Assembly: GCA_026770585.1 (NCBI GenBank)
Contig: MU646305.1
Location: 1,123,783 to 1,134,964, forward strand
Source of the DNA: Baffinella frigidus
Taxonomy: Eukaryota; Cryptophyceae; Cryptomonadales; Baffinellaceae
Direction of reading: 5' to 3'
DNA length: 11,182 nt
A model generated the notes under the pieces. The model was not told the DNA's origin. It was given only the letters and a program-made list of their open reading frames with translations, and ran no database searches. Below are positions 4,733-10,012 of this stretch, one piece after another; the first letter of the stretch is position 1; every line of letters begins with the position of its first letter. Made by a program: the position numbers and the translations under genes.

Positions 4733-7700
4733 CTAAACCCCAATCTCTAGTAACTCTCTCTCTCTCTATCGTCCTCTCTCTTACACCCACCCACAAACAC
4801 ACTCTCTCGCTTTCTCTCTCTCTCTCAGGACCTCAACGATATGCAGCTGCTGCAAGCACCACTTGGTCAGCCAACCCAAAACCCCAAACCCTAATCCCTA
4901 AACCCTTAACCCCAAACCCTAAACCCTAAACCCCAAACCCTAGATCCTAAATCCTAGACCCTAGAACCAAACCTAAACCCTAGACTCTAAATACTAAACC
5001 CTAAATCGTAGGGTTGGGGTCCCTACCTCGGCAATGTGCAGCTGCTGCAAGCACCACTTGGTGAGCCAGTTCTTGACCTCGCGCCCGCCTGCCTGCACCG
5101 CGCTCGTCGGCACCTGTGTTGGGGTTTCGAGTTTAGGGCTCAGGGCTGACCGTGAACCCCAAGACTGTTCACACCCAGAAGGAATTGTTCTTGAGGATCA
5201 TCGTTGCGAGGGTCCATGATCCGTTAACCGTCCCCCTAGGACCCTACAGGCCTATGCCTAGGGCCCTATAGTGAGGGGTTATTGGGGAGTTATTCTGAGG
5301 GATAAGTGGCGTGCCACACGAAAAAGTTCACTGCAGCTAAAATTGTCCTCTGCCCCTCCCCCGATTAGGGTGCAAGCATGATCGCGCGCGGCTACTTGCA
5401 CCGCGCTTGGCGGCACCTGTGTTGGGGTTTCGGGTTTGTGGTTCGGGGTTGAGGGTTGAGGGTTGAGGGTTTGGGGGTGAGGGTTAAGGGTTTAGGGTTA
5501 AGGGTTTAGGTTCTGGGATTTAGTGTTTCGGGTTTCGGGTTTAGGGTTTTGGGTTTTGGGTTTAGGGTTTAGGGCTCAGGTTTTAGTAAGAGTTCAGGGC
5601 TTAGGGTTTAGGGTTTAGGGTTTGGGGTTTAGGGTTTAGGGTTTAGGGTTTGGCGATTAGGGTTCAAGGTTTAGTGTCGAGGCGGTAGGATTAAGGTTTC
5701 AGATTTTAGGGGTTAGGGTGCGGGACTTGGGAGGTTACCATGCGACGATGTTGTCGTCGATGTAGATTGCTTCCAGGGAGTTGATCAGGGTTTAGAATTT
5801 AGGGGTGAGGGTTCGGGGGTTTAGTGTTTAGGGATTAGGGTTTGGGTTTAGGGTTTAGGGTTTAGGGTTTAGGGGGAGGAGGCAGACAACGAGGAGGAGG
5901 AGGAGGAGGAGGAGGGACGTTTTAATTTATAAGAAAGAAAAAATATTATAAAGAGGTTACCATGCGTTTGACGATGTTGTCGTCGATGTAGATTGCTTCC
6001 AGCGAGGTGATCAGGGTTTAGAATTCAGGGGTGAGGGGTTTAGGGGCTAAGGGTTTGAAGGAGGAGGAGGAGGAGGAGGAGGAGGAGGAGGGACATTTTA
6101 ATTTATACTAAAGGGGGGGAAGTACGAAGCGGTTACCATGCATGTAGGATCGAGGTTTCAGATTTTAGGGGTTTGGTTGCGGGACTTGGGAGGTTGCCAT
6201 GCGCTTCACGATGTTGTCGTCGATGTAGATTGCTTCCAGGGAGGTGATCAGGGTTTAGAATTTAGGGGTTAGGGTTCAGGGGTTTAGGGTTCAGGGTTTA
6301 GGGTTTCAGGGGTTTAGGGTTTAGGGGTTCAGGGGTTCAGGGGTTTAGGGTTTAGGGATTTAGGGGTTTAGGGTTTGGGGTTTAGGGTTTAGGGTTTAGG
6401 GTTTAGGGTCTAGGGGGATGAGGCAGAGGAGGAGGAGGAGGAGGGACGTTTTAATTTATCATAAAGAAACAATATTACGAAGAGGCTACCATGCGTTTGA
6501 CGATGTTGTCGTCGATGTAGATTGCTTCCAGGGAGGTGATGAACCCCAGGTTCGGTGTGAACCTGGTTTGGGGGTTAGGGTTTAGGGATTAGGGATTAGG
6601 GTTTGGAGTTTGGGGTTTGAGGTTTAGGGTTTAGGGTTTAGGGTTTAGGGATTAGGGTTTAGGGTTTAGGGTTTAGGGTTTGGGGTTTATGGTTCATGGT
6701 ATATAGTTTATGGTTTAGGGTTCAGGGTTCAGGGTTCAGGGTTCAGGGTCCAAGCTTCAGGGTGCAGGGTTTGGGGTTGATTGTTTAGGGTGTACGGGGC
6801 TTTACTTTGAGATGCGGTTGTTGCTGAGGTGGATCTCCCTAATCCGCTGCACCCACCGCATACACTGGAACTCCGTCCATCTTCAGAATATCCGGTACTA
6901 ATCCTGGACTTTTAACCCCTAAAAACACGAACTATAATCTGTATAACATAATAAAATAATATATAATATATATAATATGATAAAAAATAATCATGCAATA
7001 TGATAAAAAAATATTATCTACATTATCTACATAATATGATAATAATAAAAAATTGTCTACATAATATGATAAACAATAAGTGGGGCGGGATACTTGGAGA
7101 TGCGGTTGTTGCTGAGGTCGATCTCGCGGATCTTCTGGGCCCGCATGTTCTTGAACTCCGTCCATCTAAAGAATATCCGGTACAAATCCTGGACTTTTAA
7201 CCCCGCAAAACACGAACTATAATCTGTATAACATAATAAAACATTATGTAATCTATATAATAAAATATGATATACTTATATAATCAACATAATATTATAT
7301 AACATAATCAGGTGGGGGGACTAGAGTGGGGCGGGATACTTTGAGATGCGGTTGTTGCTGAGGTCGATCTCGCGGATCTTCTGGGCCCGCATGTTCTTGA
7401 ACTGCGTGAACACCGCGTCGGCCCCCGAGTTCCCCAGCAGGTTGTGAGCCTGTCGTTTTTTCGCACGTGTTACTCGGCACGAGGGGTGGATTTCAGGGCG
7501 GAGTTATCGGAGGTTATGAACCCCGCATGTTTTTGGACCGCGTCCGCCCCCGAGTTCCCCAGCAGGTTGTGCGCCTGTGTTTCGGGGGAAGGTTGTGAGG
7601 CTTGACACTTCAGGTTATGAGGCTTGATTTAGAAGTGCAGGGAATAATAGAAAGACTCAACAAAACAACCCTGTTTGATACACAGGCCATCGTCGCGTGG

Positions 7701-10012
7701 CGCGTCCGCCCCCGAGTTCCCCAGCAGGTTGCGAGCCTGTCGGTTTTTCGCACGTGTTACTCGGCACGAGGGGTGGATTTCAGGGCGGAGTTATCGGAGG
7801 TTATGAACCCCGCATGTTTTTGGACCGCGTCCGCCCCCGAGTTCCCCAGCAGGTTGTGCGCCTGTGTTTCGGGGGAAGGTTATGAGGCTTGACACTTCAG
7901 GTTATGAGGCTTGACACTCGAGCATCATAACCTGAGACGGGTGGCGCGGGGTGTATAACCGCCGGCCGCAGATATCCACTGCGGGGTTTGTGGACATGTC
8001 CCGGAGTTCCGAAACAGGTTGTGAGCTTTTGTTTCGGGGAGGCAGGTTATGAACCTCTCTATCTCTCTCTCGAAACGTGAGCATCAGAACCTGCCACCAG
8101 CCCTCCGAAGTGGACCAAATCGAGGATGTAGCTTGAGCCATTTCCTTCAGGCAGCCGGTCGAAAACAACCGGCCCCTCGAACGTGGCACGGTTACCTCTA
8201 GGCGGATCTGAACTTGTTAACTTTAGGCAGATGCGAACTTCGTTGCTAGCGGGCTTTCAAAGCGGATTTCACATCTATTGGCCACGAAAACAATCAAACA
8301 ATACCAACCGTTGACAGTTTAGCACCAGTATCGTCAACTTTTGGTGTCGTTTCATTATTTTCGGCGGCCAGCAGCTGAAAAGAACGCTCGCTCCAGGTAG
8401 AGGAAGGCCGTGAAGCAGAGGAGACCACCAGCCCTCCGCGGCGGACCAAATCGAGGCCGGAAAAGCGCCCATTCCTCGGGCGGCACCTACAAAAACGAAG
8501 GTGTCGCCCGAGGAAATAGCTCCAAACAATCGTCGATTCGATCCGCCTCGCAGGGCTGGTGGGAGGCGTTGCTGAAAAGCCTGACTCTGCGTCAGTCGGG
8601 ATGACCGACTATTCTCAAGTTGACATGCTGGATTCCCGGTACAAAGCCGTCAACTTTGGAGCGGGAAAGAGCCTGGGCTCACCGAATCGGCGAGCCGATA
8701 GAGACTGAGACAGAGCTAGAAGCGCACCAGATCGAGGACTATTCTCAAGTTGACATGCTGGATCTCACGGTACAGATCCGTCAACTTTTGGAGCGCAAGC
8801 GCACCAGATCGAGGAACGCCAGGGCCGTGAAGCAGAGGAGGCGCGTGTGATCGTGCGTCAGCGCGTTCCGCGGAAGTCGTAACTCGCACAGGTTTTGAGC
8901 CTGCGGGGGGGAGAACAGGTTATGGTCAAACGGGTTATTGTAAAGTAATCAACGCCAGGTCATCATTGGAAATTTCAGAACGCGACGTTTCGTTTCGTGG
9001 CACTCAATGAGTGTGCGGTCCCCGGTGAGACGCAACTCCTCGTCATTTCCACGTCCAGGTTCTCTCGGCGTAAAGCGTTAAGAGCAATGAAGAACAACAC
9101 GAACACGAACACGAACATGCGATAAAACCTAGGACCCTACGGTAGGCAATCTGTAGGGACATAGGGGGGTTCCTACGGATAAGCTAACGGAAACTCGGGC
9201 ATTCCACGCCAGATTGCTTGAGGGGGTTCGGCTCTTTCCGACCGTCCCATTTGACGGAGGGTGACTTTTGGCCGCTGCACTGAGGGGGAATTGACTTTTG
9301 GCGAACCCCTTCCTGGTCTCTGGCGTAGTTATCAGGTTGAGAGCAATCACGAAGAGAAAAGGAGAAACCGAACACACACGAACAGGGCGATACCTAGCGC
9401 TGCCTGAGTTTTATTCTGGCTCGTCCTAAAGGCTTTCTATTCGCCCTTTTGTACTGGATTTCTGCCTGTCAATACTTTCAAGGACGCACCAGAATAAAGT
9501 CAGGCACAGCTAGGAGATACCGTCCCAAGGTAGTCCCCCAGAGGGACCACGCCAGATTCTTGGAAGGGGTCGCCAAAAGTCAAATCCCCGGAAGGAATAA
9601 GGGGATTTTTTTTACTTTTGGCATAGTTGGACGCCATCATTCGCGTTCCCAAAGGGAGCTACCCCCTCCAGCAGTCTGGCGTGGGAGAAACCGTCCGGAG
9701 ATACTCTTCGAGAGGGGCCATCGCTGCTGGAGCCTCTGCGCCAAGGTAGTTCGCGCCGAAGACCGAACACCGGTCGAAATGTCGGCTGATTAACAAGTCT
9801 TGGTACTGTACAAAGCAATTATTAATTAGTACCACGAACATAAATGGACCGATTTCTGTGGAAGAGCCGGGGGGGGGGGGGGAGAACGCAAGGTGAAAAA
9901 GGTGATGTACCGTCCGGAGGTAGTCCTCGAGAGGGGCCATGGCTGCCGGAGGCTCTGCGCCCAGGTGGTTCGCACCGAAGACTAGCGACACCAGCGAGGG
10001 TGAGATTTTCTC
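4688..10012 (-). CDS. Multi-exon leucine-rich-repeat gene (RNI-like), partial
   Basis: Umbrella entry for a split gene read right to left. Proposed exons are 9911-10012, 7340-7449, 7094-7165, 6806-6880, 6490-6562, 5027-5113 and 4688-4732. Each contributes one strand of the LRR pattern LxxLxLxxN: 'LVFGANHLG', 'IREIDLSNNRIS' (twice, plus 'IREIHLSNNRIS'), 'LEAIYIDDN', 'LQQLHIAE'. The segments 'HLGAEPPAAMAPLEDYL' and 'NLLGNSGADAV' resemble the helical half of ribonuclease-inhibitor-type LRRs (N-LG-xGA-A). All introns begin GT and end AG on the minus strand, and phases match at every junction (0, 2, 2, 2, 0, 0). No ATG start is visible at the 5' end, so upstream exons or a promoter are missing or unrecognised. 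Function is unknown; such LRR domains usually bind proteins. It could be a pseudogene or a fragment of a larger receptor-like gene. The LRR identity is a strong reading; the full exon chain is inference. Confidence 0.55.
4749..4829. repeat. CT-rich microsatellite
   Basis: Two (CT)n runs separated by CACCCACCCACAAACACAC. It directly abuts the end of the exon copy at 4832-4874, so the sense strand goes from the donor-like GTCCTG straight into GA repeats. Confidence 0.65.
4832..4874 (-). pseudogene. Partial copy of the 'WLTKWCLQQL' exon
   Basis: The sense strand reads WLTKWCLQQLHIVE, then a GTCCTG donor-like site followed at once by a GA microsatellite. The upstream side is G-rich telomere-type repeat with no AG directly at the border; from the nearest AG the phase-0 reading meets a stop. 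Probably a dead duplicate. Confidence 0.45.
4875..5020 (-). repeat. Inverted telomere-type tract (C-rich on +)
   Basis: Here the + strand carries CCCTAAA and CCCCAAA units, the opposite of every other tract in the window (a short piece at 4731-4743 is also inverted). The orientation flips back at about 5011 (TCGTAGGGTTGGGG). It records an inversion or a head-to-head join. Confidence 0.75.
5027..5113 (-). CDS. LRR exon 'WLTKWCLQQLHIAE'
   Basis: Twenty-nine codons, phase 0-0, between acceptor ACACAG (CAG at 5114-5116) and donor GTAGGG (5021-5026). Residues: VPTSAVQAGGREVKN then WLTKWCLQQLHIAE. 'CLQQLHIAE' fits an LRR beta strand, and AVQAGGREVKNWLTKW the helix side of the preceding unit. It follows directly from the KRM end of the exon at 6490-6562 in phase 0. 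The donor itself is a telomere-like hexamer (GTAGGG), so the intron begins inside repeat sequence. Two shorter copies lie to the left and a piece of its 5' end is duplicated at 5396-5440. Confidence 0.6.
5114..5395. other. Intronic stretch without recognised gene
   Basis: Lies between the exon at 5027-5113 and its partial duplicate. It includes GGATCAT/ATGATCC inverted copies (about 5193-5220), CCCTAGG/CCTAGGG motifs at 5232-5266, a GTGGCGTGCCAC hairpin near 5307-5318 and GGTGCAAG/CTTGCACC arms at about 5369-5402. I see no coding signal. Confidence 0.4.
5396..5440 (-). pseudogene. Duplicated 5' end of the 'VPTSAVQA' exon with its acceptor
   Basis: Matches 5091-5133 at TTGCACCGCGCT, CGGCACCTGTGTTGGGGTTT and the following repeat. 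It contains the acceptor and first codons only, so it is a broken copy 303 bases upstream of the real exon in gene orientation. Confidence 0.5.
5424..5730 (+). repeat. Telomere-type tract (intron)
   Basis: TTTAGGG, TTGAGGG and TTTGGGG units with scattered point changes, G-rich on +, continuous up to the first LEAIY-exon copy. Confidence 0.75.
5739..5785 (-). pseudogene. Partial, frameshifted copy of the 'LEAIYIDDN' exon (A)
   Basis: A four-base deletion near the 3' end (AAAC missing between GTC and GCATG) shifts the frame, although the GTAACC donor-like site remains. The start of the homologous segment reads ATCAACTCC instead of ATCACCTCC. Most decayed of the four copies. Confidence 0.5.
5961..6011 (-). 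pseudogene. Partial copy of the 'LEAIYIDDN' exon (B)
   Basis: The frame is open and identical in residues to the intact exon from ITSLEAIY to KRM, with a GTAACC donor at 5955-5960. As in the other partial copies, the 5' side joins telomere-type repeat lacking AG. One base change (CTCGCTGG for CTCCCTGG) is silent. Confidence 0.5.
6198..6248 (-). pseudogene. Partial copy of the 'LEAIYIDDN' exon (C)
   Basis: The reading ITSLEAIYIDDNIVKRM is intact, but the site after ATG is GC (GCAACC) rather than GT. The 5' border runs straight into telomere-type repeat in sense orientation (…AAACCCT) with no AG, so no canonical acceptor exists. It is likely skipped during splicing. It is part of a higher-order tandem repeat. 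Confidence 0.5.
6490..6562 (-). CDS. LRR exon 'LEAIYIDDN'
   Basis: Seventy-three bases: one base, then 24 codons reading FTPNLGFITS then LEAIYIDDNIVKRM. It starts after a CCAG acceptor (AG at 6563-6564) and ends at GTAGCC (6484-6489). The single leading G completes the AA left by the preceding exon to AAG, lysine. LxxIYIDDN is an LRR beta strand. Three further copies of its 3' part lie to the left (5739-5785, 5961-6011, 6198-6248), but only this one has the 5' part with an acceptor. The acceptor sits inside a hairpin of 8-base arms (6546-6566). Confidence 0.6.
6546..6566. repeat. Hairpin at the splice acceptor of the LEAIY exon
   Basis: CCAGGTTC, loop GGTGT, GAACCTGG: a perfect 8-base stem. 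The proposed acceptor AG lies within the arm. A related but longer stem (AGCCCAGGTTTA) occurs at 10385-10412. Confidence 0.5.
6567..6797 (+). repeat. Telomere-type tract (intron)
   Basis: TTTAGGG units, with five consecutive TTCAGGG-type units near 6719-6750 and a few TTTATGG-like units before them. It separates the exons at 6806-6880 and 6490-6562. Confidence 0.75.
6806..6880 (-). CDS. Duplicated LRR exon, phase 2-2 (copy 2)
   Basis: Reads WTEFQCMRWVQR then IREIHLSNNRIS. The acceptor is AAG ending at 6881 and the donor GTAAAG at 6800-6805. Length is 75 bases, exactly one codon more than copy 1; the insertion lies in the variable helix side (A to WV) while the beta strand is almost unchanged. 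Frame, both splice dinucleotides and the phase 2-2 symmetry are all kept despite many substitutions, which suggests the copy was under coding constraint for at least part of its history. It would join directly to the exon at 6490-6562. Confidence 0.5.
6884..7080. other. Intron with AT-rich island, copy 1
   Basis: AATATCCGGTAC through AACCCC and AAACACGAACTATAATCTG (6884-6942) is repeated at 7169-7229. It is followed by about 140 bases that are almost entirely A and T, with repeats of ATAATATGATAA and TCTACATAATATGATAA. This contrasts sharply with the GC-rich surroundings. The short ORFs here are not genes. Confidence 0.55.
7094..7165 (-). CDS. Duplicated LRR exon, phase 2-2 (copy 1)
   Basis: Repeats the second half of the exon at 7340-7449: WTEFKNMRAQK then IREIDLSNNRIS. 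The sense acceptor is TTTAG ending at 7166 and the donor is GTATCC at 7088-7093. The exon is 72 bases: one base completing the lysine codon left by the previous exon, 23 codons, then AA. Because it starts and ends in the same phase it can be added without shifting the frame and would insert one further LRR strand. The replacement 5' end (ATGGACGGAG) is shared with the copy at 6806-6880, as is about 75 bases of intron to its right, so these two arose together. Confidence 0.55.
7169..7320. other. Intron with AT-rich island, copy 2
   Basis: Second copy of the intron segment, sharing CCGGTAC, CCTGGACTTTTAACCCC and AACTATAATCTGTATAACAT with copy 1, then a diverged AT-rich run. Together with its exon it forms a tandem unit of about 288 bases with 6806-6975. 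Confidence 0.55.
7340..7449 (-). CDS. LRR exon 'AHNLLGNSGADA ... IREIDLSNNRIS'
   Basis: Sense sequence: acceptor CAG at 7450-7452, then 36 codons plus two bases, then donor GTATCC (7334-7339). Residues begin AHNLLGNSGADAV, continue FTQFKNMRAQK and end IREIDLSNNRIS, followed by AA of a lysine codon completed in the next exon. The first part is the NxLGxxGA helix-side signature of RNI-like LRRs; the last part is a textbook LRR beta strand with the asparagine turn. It begins in phase 0, as required after the exon at 9911-10012, and ends in phase 2, as required by the next exon. It is the most complete of several copies of these modules at this locus. Confidence 0.65.
7539..7574 (-). pseudogene. 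Extra copy of the 'AHNLLGNSGADA' core
   Basis: Twelve codons between CACAG and GTCCAA on the sense strand, phase 0-0, encoding AHNLLGNSGADA exactly. The continuing frame reaches TAA about 70 bases later. It could be spliced as a mini-exon, or be a decayed copy; the downstream half with the LRR strand is missing. Confidence 0.4.
7701..7736 (-). pseudogene. Extra copy of the 'AHNLLGNSGADA' core, no donor
   Basis: Sense CAG acceptor is present; the core reads ARNLLGNSGADA (H to R), but the following bases are CC rather than GT. Unlikely to be an exon. Confidence 0.4.
7826..7861 (-). pseudogene. Extra copy of the 'AHNLLGNSGADA' core
   Basis: Same as 7539-7574, in the second copy of the 287-base period repeat: CACAG, twelve codons, GTCCAA. 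Identical residues. Confidence 0.4.
7899..7935. repeat. Small foldback, CAGGTTATGA arms
   Basis: CAGGTTATGA pairs exactly with TCATAACCTG across 17 bases. A related pair, GGCAGGTTATGA and TCAGAACCTGCC (one mismatch), is at 8041-8092 around a CT run. Confidence 0.5.
8001..8030 (-). pseudogene. Degenerate AHNL-type core
   Basis: The sense strand reads AHNLFRNSG after an AAAG, then departs from the other copies. It is the most diverged member and lies next to a foldback (8041-8092). Confidence 0.3.
8041..8092. repeat. Small foldback around a CT run
   Basis: GGCAGGTTATGA at 8041-8052 faces TCAGAACCTGCC with a single mismatch; the loop contains CTCTCTATCTCTCTC. Immediately right begins a CCACCAGCCCT repeat. 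Confidence 0.45.
8281..8370. mobile_element. Foldback element with CGTCAACTTTTGG arm
   Basis: AAAACAATCAAACAATACC followed by AACCGTTGAC at the left pairs with GTCAACTTTTGGTGTCGTTT and CATTATTTTC at the right with scattered mismatches, loop of about 17 bases. GGCC on both outer sides hints at longer arms. Shares GTCAACTT with the other hairpins. Confidence 0.5.
8425..8562. mobile_element. CCACCAGCCCT foldback element
   Basis: The outer arms CCACCAGCCCT…GCGGA…AATCGA (8425-8460) and their complement (about 8527-8562) pair over some 30 bases with few mismatches. A second perfect-but-one hairpin, about 18-base arms beginning ATTCCTCGGGCGGCACCT, lies at 8471-8517. Single arms of the same family lie at 8093-8130 and 10525-10540. 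The 'GWW' ORFs on both strands here are the two arms translated. Confidence 0.6.
8607..8664 (+). repeat. GACTATTCT hairpin, copy 1
   Basis: GACTATTCTCAAGTTGACAT then CGGTACAAAGCCGTCAACTT; AAGTTGAC at 8617-8624 pairs with GTCAACTT at 8649-8656. Confidence 0.55.
8737..8796 (+). repeat. GACTATTCT hairpin, copy 2
   Basis: Near-identical to copy 1 (GACTATTCTCAAGTTGACAT, then CGGTACAGATCCGTCAACTT), 130 bases to the right. Spacing differs by two bases between the copies, so a reading frame is not conserved, which argues against coding. Confidence 0.55.
8850..9125. other. Stretch without recognised gene
   Basis: Contains CAGGTTTTGAGCCTG (8889-8903), like the exon-border sequence CAGGTTGTGAGCCTG at 7438-7452, and an (ACGAAC)n microsatellite at about 9097-9117. 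The block AGAGCAAT…CGAAC…GCGATA…ACCTAG here is repeated at about 9340-9396. Confidence 0.4.
9133..9179 (-). repeat. Dispersed repeat, copy in - orientation
   Basis: Reverse-complement match to 1006-1053, including a 27-base identical core. A telomere-proximal and a proximal copy in opposite orientation. Confidence 0.6.
9204..9328. mobile_element. CCACGCCAG foldback element, copy 2
   Basis: Left end CCACGCCAGATTGCTTGAGG, right end CCTTCCTGGTCTCTGGCGTAG; inside are two GACTTTTGGC motifs. Same end motif as 3390-3515 and 9547-9684. Confidence 0.55.
9389..9520. mobile_element. Foldback element with TTTATTCTGG arms
   Basis: GATACCTAGC, GCCTGAGTTTTATTCTGG at the left pairs with CCAGAATAAAGTCAGGC and GCTAGGAGATAC at the right with small gaps; arms about 32 bases. 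The right end touches the exon remnant at 9521. Confidence 0.55.
9521..9548 (-). pseudogene. Third, short remnant of the first LRR exon
   Basis: The sense strand reads PLGDYLGT followed by a GTATCT donor-like site, matching PLEDYLRT and GTACAT at the intact exon. Only about 28 bases are homologous. It sits exactly between two foldback elements (9389-9520 and 9547-9684), suggesting it was broken by their insertion or by the rearrangement that made them. Confidence 0.35.
9547..9684. mobile_element. CCACGCCAG foldback element, copy 3
   Basis: Outer arms CCACGCCAGATTCTTGGAAG and CCTCCAGCAGTCTGGCGTGG, inner arms GCCAAAAGTCAAATCCCC and GGGGATTTTTTTTACTTTTG followed by GC. It is inserted between two remnants of the first LRR exon. 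Confidence 0.6.
9692..9763 (-). pseudogene. Diverged duplicate of the first LRR exon
   Basis: Sense translation gives 'VFGANYLGAEAPAAMAPLEE' followed by YLRT, against 'VFGANHLGAEPPAAMAPLED' plus YLRT in the copy at 9911-10012. The 3' border is again ACG followed by GT (GTTTCT). Homology stops at the beginning of VFG, so the 5' part of the exon and its acceptor are lost; the nearest AG upstream (sense end at 9786) would give a different phase. The two copies are in one continuous open frame separated by 73 codons. I read it as a partial tandem duplicate, probably not spliced in, although an unspliced read-through protein cannot be excluded. Confidence 0.5.
9911..10012 (-). CDS. LRR gene exon 1 seen ('LVFGANHLGAE')
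   Basis: Thirty-four codons, phase 0 at both ends. The sense strand reads an AG acceptor just right of 10012, then residues EKISPSLVS, then 'LVFGANHLGAE' and 'MAPLEDYLRT', and ends ACG before a GTACAT donor at 9905-9910. The order beta strand, asparagine turn, LG, alanine-rich helix matches one RNI-type LRR unit. Frame is chosen because a second, diverged copy 219 bases downstream (9692-9763) keeps the same reading frame and nearly the same residues. The acceptor AG lies exactly at the end of a 16-base palindrome (10013-10028). The ORF has a stop a few codons upstream in the same frame and no ATG, so an intron boundary is more likely than a start here. Confidence 0.6.

Larger units (their letters stand above)
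5685..6562. repeat. Higher-order tandem repeat: exon + telomeric tract + GGA run
   Basis: The unit consists of a LEAIYIDDN exon copy, then on the + strand a telomere-type tract, a (GGA)n run (about 5875-5914, 6057-6093, 6426-6444) and the sequence GGGACGTTTTAATTTAT with an A-rich tail leading to the next copy. Exon copies at 5739, 5961, 6198 and 6490 alternate two flank types: those at 5739 and 6198 share GCGGGACTTGGGAGGTT, those at 5961 and 6490 share the GAAGAGG-type flank (AAGAGG in the first). The structure is therefore a dimer that was itself duplicated. Confidence 0.7.
7415..7913. repeat. 212-base direct repeat, period 287
   Basis: Positions 7415-7626 and 7702-7913 are nearly identical; 75 unrelated bases lie between. 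Each copy contains two copies of the AHNLLGNSGADA exon core and ends with GGTTATGAGGCTTGACACTTCA-type repeats. I do not see LTR features (no TG…CA ends, primer site or coding interior). Confidence 0.7.
8407..8840. repeat. 17-base direct repeat GCCGTGAAGCAGAGGAG
   Basis: Identical at 8407-8423 and 8824-8840. The first copy adjoins the left end of the foldback at 8425; the second lies right of hairpin copy 2. It may mark the borders of a composite repeat block. Confidence 0.45.

Noticed and set aside
5685-6562. CRISPR-like regular repeats
   Set aside because: Units are hundreds of bases, contain an LRR exon and microsatellites, and spacers are themselves repeats; the context is eukaryotic.
6932-7165. 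Minus ORF MDGVQEHAGPEDP…
   Set aside because: It is a shadow frame of the LRR exon at 7094-7165; the neighbouring frame gives the LRR motif and correct splice phase.
7415-7913. Possible LTR pair
   Set aside because: No TG…CA ends, primer-binding site or coding interior; the repeat contains exon cores, so segmental duplication is the simpler reading.
8275-8604. 'GWW'-containing ORFs on both strands
   Set aside because: They are the two arms of the same inverted repeat (8425-8562) read in opposite directions.
8620-8850. Plus-strand ORF ending in an Arg-rich tail
   Set aside because: It covers two copies of a short hairpin whose spacing differs by two bases, so the frame is not conserved between copies.
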